A program made the translations under genes and the position numbers. Below are positions 62,030-64,000 of a stretch of DNA of 64,000 bases, in pieces (position 1 is the first letter of the stretch; each line of letters opens with the position of its first letter). Source of the DNA: Candidatus Aminicenantes bacterium (lineage in GTDB: Bacteria > Acidobacteriota > Aminicenantia > Aminicenantales > UBA4085); assembly GCA_026393855.1 (NCBI GenBank), contig JAPKZJ010000070.1, positions 55,753 through 119,752 on the forward strand, in the 5' to 3' direction. Under the pieces are notes generated by a model that was given only the letters and a program-made list of their open reading frames with translations, did not search any database and was not told where the DNA came from.

Positions 62030-63487
62030 ATGTTCGAACAAGCTTTCAGAAACATCGACGACATTCTGCGCAAAGAAGCCGGCTGTACGACCGAGCTCGA
62101 TTATACCGAGCAATCTTCCTGGCTTCTTTTCCTAAAGTACTTGGATGCCCTGGAGCAGGACCGAGCTACCGAAGCGGCTTTGCACGGCAAGAAACACTCG
62201 TTCCTCCTCGATAAGCCCTATCGTTGGGACGAATGGGCCGCCCCCAAGGGCAAGGACGGCCAGATCGACCATAATCGAGCCGCAACGGGCGACGACCTGC
62301 GCGATTTCGTCAACCAGAAGCTATTCGTCTATCTGCAAAATTTTAAGCAAAAGGCCAGCGGACCCGACACGATCGAATACAAGATCGGCGAGATCTTCGG
62401 CGAGATCAAGAACAAGATCCAAAGCGGCTACAACCTGCGCGAGATCATCGACCATATCGACGAGCTGCGCTTCCGCTCCCAGACTGAGAAGCACGAGCTC
62501 TCGCACCTCTATGAAGCCAAGATCAAGAACATGGGCAACGCGGGCCGCAACGGCGGCGAGTACTACACGCCCCGGCCTCTGATCCGGGCCATGGTCCAGG
62601 TCGTCAAGCCCAAAGTCGGCGAGAAGATCTATGATGGGGCCTGTGGCTCGGCGGGATTTCTATGCGAGTCGTTCGATTATATGAAATCGGCTTATAAGCT
62701 CAGCACCCGCGACGTGGCGACCCTTCAGGAACGCACTTTTTTCGGGAAAGAAAAGAAATCCCTCGCTTACGTCATCGCCATCATGAACATGATCCTGCAT
62801 GGGATCGACGCGCCTAATATCGTCCACACCAATACGCTGGCCGAGAATGTCTCCGACATCCAGGATAGAGACCGCATGGACGTGATCCTAGCCAATCCGC
62901 CTTTTGGCGGCAAGGAACGCCACGAGGTCCAGCAGAACTTCCCCATCCGGACGGGGGAGACGGCCTTTCTTTTCCTCCAGCACTTCATCAAAATGCTCAA
63001 GGCCGGCGGCCGGGCGGGCATCGTTATCAAGAACACCTTCCTCTCCAACACCGACAACGCCTCGGTCAGCCTGCGTCAGATGCTTTTGGATTCCAGCAAT
63101 CTCCATACCGTGCTGGATTGCCCCGGCGGCACCTTCCAAGGGGCGGGCGTAAAGACGGTCGTGCTGTTCTTCGAGAAGGGCGCGCCGACCAAGAATATTT
63201 GGTATTACAAGCTCGATCCGGGCAGAAACCTCGGCAAGACGAATCCGCTCAACGACGATGACCTGGCCGAGTTCGTAAAGCTGCAAAAGACCAAGGCCGA
63301 TTCTCCTAAGAGCTGGAGCATCGACGCTCGAACCATCGATCAGACGACATATGATCTTTCCGTGAAGAATCCCAATGGGGGCGAGGAAGTGAAGCTTCGG
63401 AGCCCCAAGGACATATTGGACGAAATTGCTGCGTTGGATGCCGAAAGCGAAGAGGTGTTAAAGAAAGTCCGGGATCTGTTGTTATGA
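62030..63487 (+). CDS. hsdM: Type I restriction-modification methyltransferase subunit
   Basis: A protein of 485 residues from the ATG at 62030 (MFEQAFRNIDDILRKEAG), where family similarity begins; a GTG at 61988 would add 14 residues. The SAM motif I is KIYDGACGSAGFLCESF, and the N6-adenine catalytic motif is DVILANPPFGG. The N-terminal HsdM helical domain and the C-terminal VRDLL helix that meets HsdS are present. It methylates adenine in the target set by HsdS. The nuclease gene hsdR is not seen and may lie beyond the right edge. Confidence 0.93.
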   Translation: MFEQAFRNIDDILRKEAGCTTELDYTEQSSWLLFLKYLDALEQDRATEAALHGKKHSFLLDKPYRWDEWAAPKGKDGQIDHNRAATGDDLRDFVNQKLFVYLQNFKQKASGPDTIEYKIGEIFGEIKNKIQSGYNLREIIDHIDELRFRSQTEKHELSHLYEAKIKNMGNAGRNGGEYYTPRPLIRAMVQVVKPKVGEKIYDGACGSAGFLCESFDYMKSAYKLSTRDVATLQERTFFGKEKKSLAYVIAIMNMILHGIDAPNIVHTNTLAENVSDIQDRDRMDVILANPPFGGKERHEVQQNFPIRTGETAFLFLQHFIKMLKAGGRAGIVIKNTFLSNTDNASVSLRQMLLDSSNLHTVLDCPGGTFQGAGVKTVVLFFEKGAPTKNIWYYKLDPGRNLGKTNPLNDDDLAEFVKLQKTKADSPKSWSIDARTIDQTTYDLSVKNPNGGEEVKLRSPKDILDEIAALDAESEEVLKKVRDLLL

Positions 63488-63612
63488 AAGCACACGTATC
63501 TAGTTTTGGAATTTCCCAGTCAGCGACTGGGAAATCATTAACTAGCCGAATTATGCGGACAATGGCTGCGCATCTTGTGCAATTATGCAATTGTTTTTTC
63601 TCTCTCGATTAG
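63484..63612 (+). CDS. Possible 42-residue ORF overlapping hsdM
   Basis: An ATG at 63484 overlaps the hsdM stop (ATGA) and opens a 42-codon frame ending at the TAG of 63610-63612. It includes MRTMAAHLVQLCNCFFSLD. It matches nothing I know, and the region also forms a hairpin, so it may be chance. Confidence 0.2.
   Translation: MKAHVSSFGISQSATGKSLTSRIMRTMAAHLVQLCNCFFSLD
63511..63535. other. Perfect 11-bp hairpin between hsdM and hsdS
   Basis: ATTTCCCAGTC (63511-63521) and GACTGGGAAAT (63525-63535) pair around a three-base loop. CTAGTT (63500-63505) and AACTAG (63540-63545) can extend the structure. No T run follows, so it is not a standard terminator. Confidence 0.6.
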
Positions 63613-63620
63613 GCGTAATT

Positions 63621-64000
63621 ATGGCGTCCCAAAGAAATGATCGAAAACGAGTCGCGATTGGCGATCTTTGCGATGTCATTGCCGGGCAATCGCCGGATGG
63701 GAAAGCTTATAATTCAACTGGTAAAGGAATGCCATTCTACCAGGGAAAAAGGGAATTCGGCGAAAGAATTCTTAAGGCCCCGACAACTTGGACGAATCAA
63801 ATCACGAAGATCGCTAATAAGGGCGATATTTTGATGTCAGTTCGAGCTCCCGTTGGCCCCGTGAACTTCACGCCAGGAACGATATGTATAGGGAGGGGAT
63901 TAGCCGCAATTCGATGTAAACCCGAATTAGATAGTGAATCCCTATTTTATCAACTTCACTATTAGCCGCCAGAGATCGTAGGAAAAGCCGGGGCCGTTTT
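63621..64000 (+). pseudogene. hsdS: Type I restriction specificity subunit, interrupted by an in-frame TAG and cut by the window edge
   Basis: From the ATG at 63621 the frame encodes VAIGDLCDVIAGQSPDGKAY, GKGMPFYQGKREFGE and GDILMSVRAPVGPVNF, all typical of the first target-recognition domain of HsdS. A TAG at 63963-63965 stops it after 114 residues. The same frame then reads PPEIVGKAGAVF up to the window edge, which matches the usual HsdS continuation (GKxGAVF). The stop therefore looks like a point nonsense mutation or a sequencing error, not the real end. The gene is visibly more AT-rich than its neighbours, as expected for a laterally moved S subunit. Confidence 0.7.

Overview
The window looks like a chromosomal piece of a GC-rich, diderm (Gram-negative-type) bacterium. 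The outer-membrane genes (TamB and BamA/TamA proteins, FadL-type porin, MsbA, secretin PilQ, many lipoproteins) show two membranes. The gene content (two sortilin-like Asp-box proteins, a lipoprotein dipeptidyl peptidase III, an exported GH2 glycosidase, a POT peptide carrier and a CoA-ligase/lyase cluster) suggests a heterotroph living on peptides and sugars. It reminds me of Candidatus Aminicenantes / Acidobacteriota-like genomes, but that placement is an inference without a marker search.

Layout. 1-4600: envelope assembly (tamB end, BamA/TamA, SurA-like) and fabD. 4608-15281: pgsA, two tandem sortilin-like proteins, DPP III, exported beta-galactosidase. 15354-23838: mutS, an acidic small protein, clpB, FadL-like porin, galU, a membrane-anchored coiled-coil protein. 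23934-25131: tRNA-Phe and a GT4 glycosyltransferase. 25238-32766: a seven-gene run (DUF465, an Asd homologue without its cysteine, msbA, yicC, gmk, family 4 UDG, a PriA without ATPase motifs). 32788-39451, minus strand: coaD-pilMNOPQ followed by two lipoproteins. 39692-43852: exported pcm, phosphohexomutase, FtsB-like, sppA. 43994-49464: RRM protein, ECF sigma / zinc anti-sigma / HEAT-like triad, POT carrier, small lipoprotein. 49686-59450: a Tat-exported FAD oxidoreductase and an eight-gene metabolic cluster. 59515-64000: two unknown exported proteins and the start of a type I restriction-modification locus whose hsdS is interrupted by an in-frame TAG.

Main points of interest. The cluster at 51233-59450 combines a SucC-like ATP-grasp ligase carrying a two-cluster ferredoxin tail, a SucD-like subunit, a citryl-CoA-lyase-like protein, an HD protein, an aconitase-type hydro-lyase (two subunits), an Fe-S serine-dehydratase-like enzyme and an ornithine-cyclodeaminase-like reductase. 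It reads as an undescribed route that activates and cleaves a citrate-like acid. Two ~98-bp palindromic elements and a solo copy sharing the core AGACCTGACCCCT lie in and next to this cluster, and the solo copy supplies the -35 box of its promoter. A different ~310-bp inverted repeat lies at 48730-49046.

Many start regions show sigma70-like boxes spaced 17 bp apart. At mutS, the GT4 gene and pcm the start codon lies exactly 6 nt after the -10 box, which suggests leaderless mRNAs. All functions are read from the sequence; no database search was possible.
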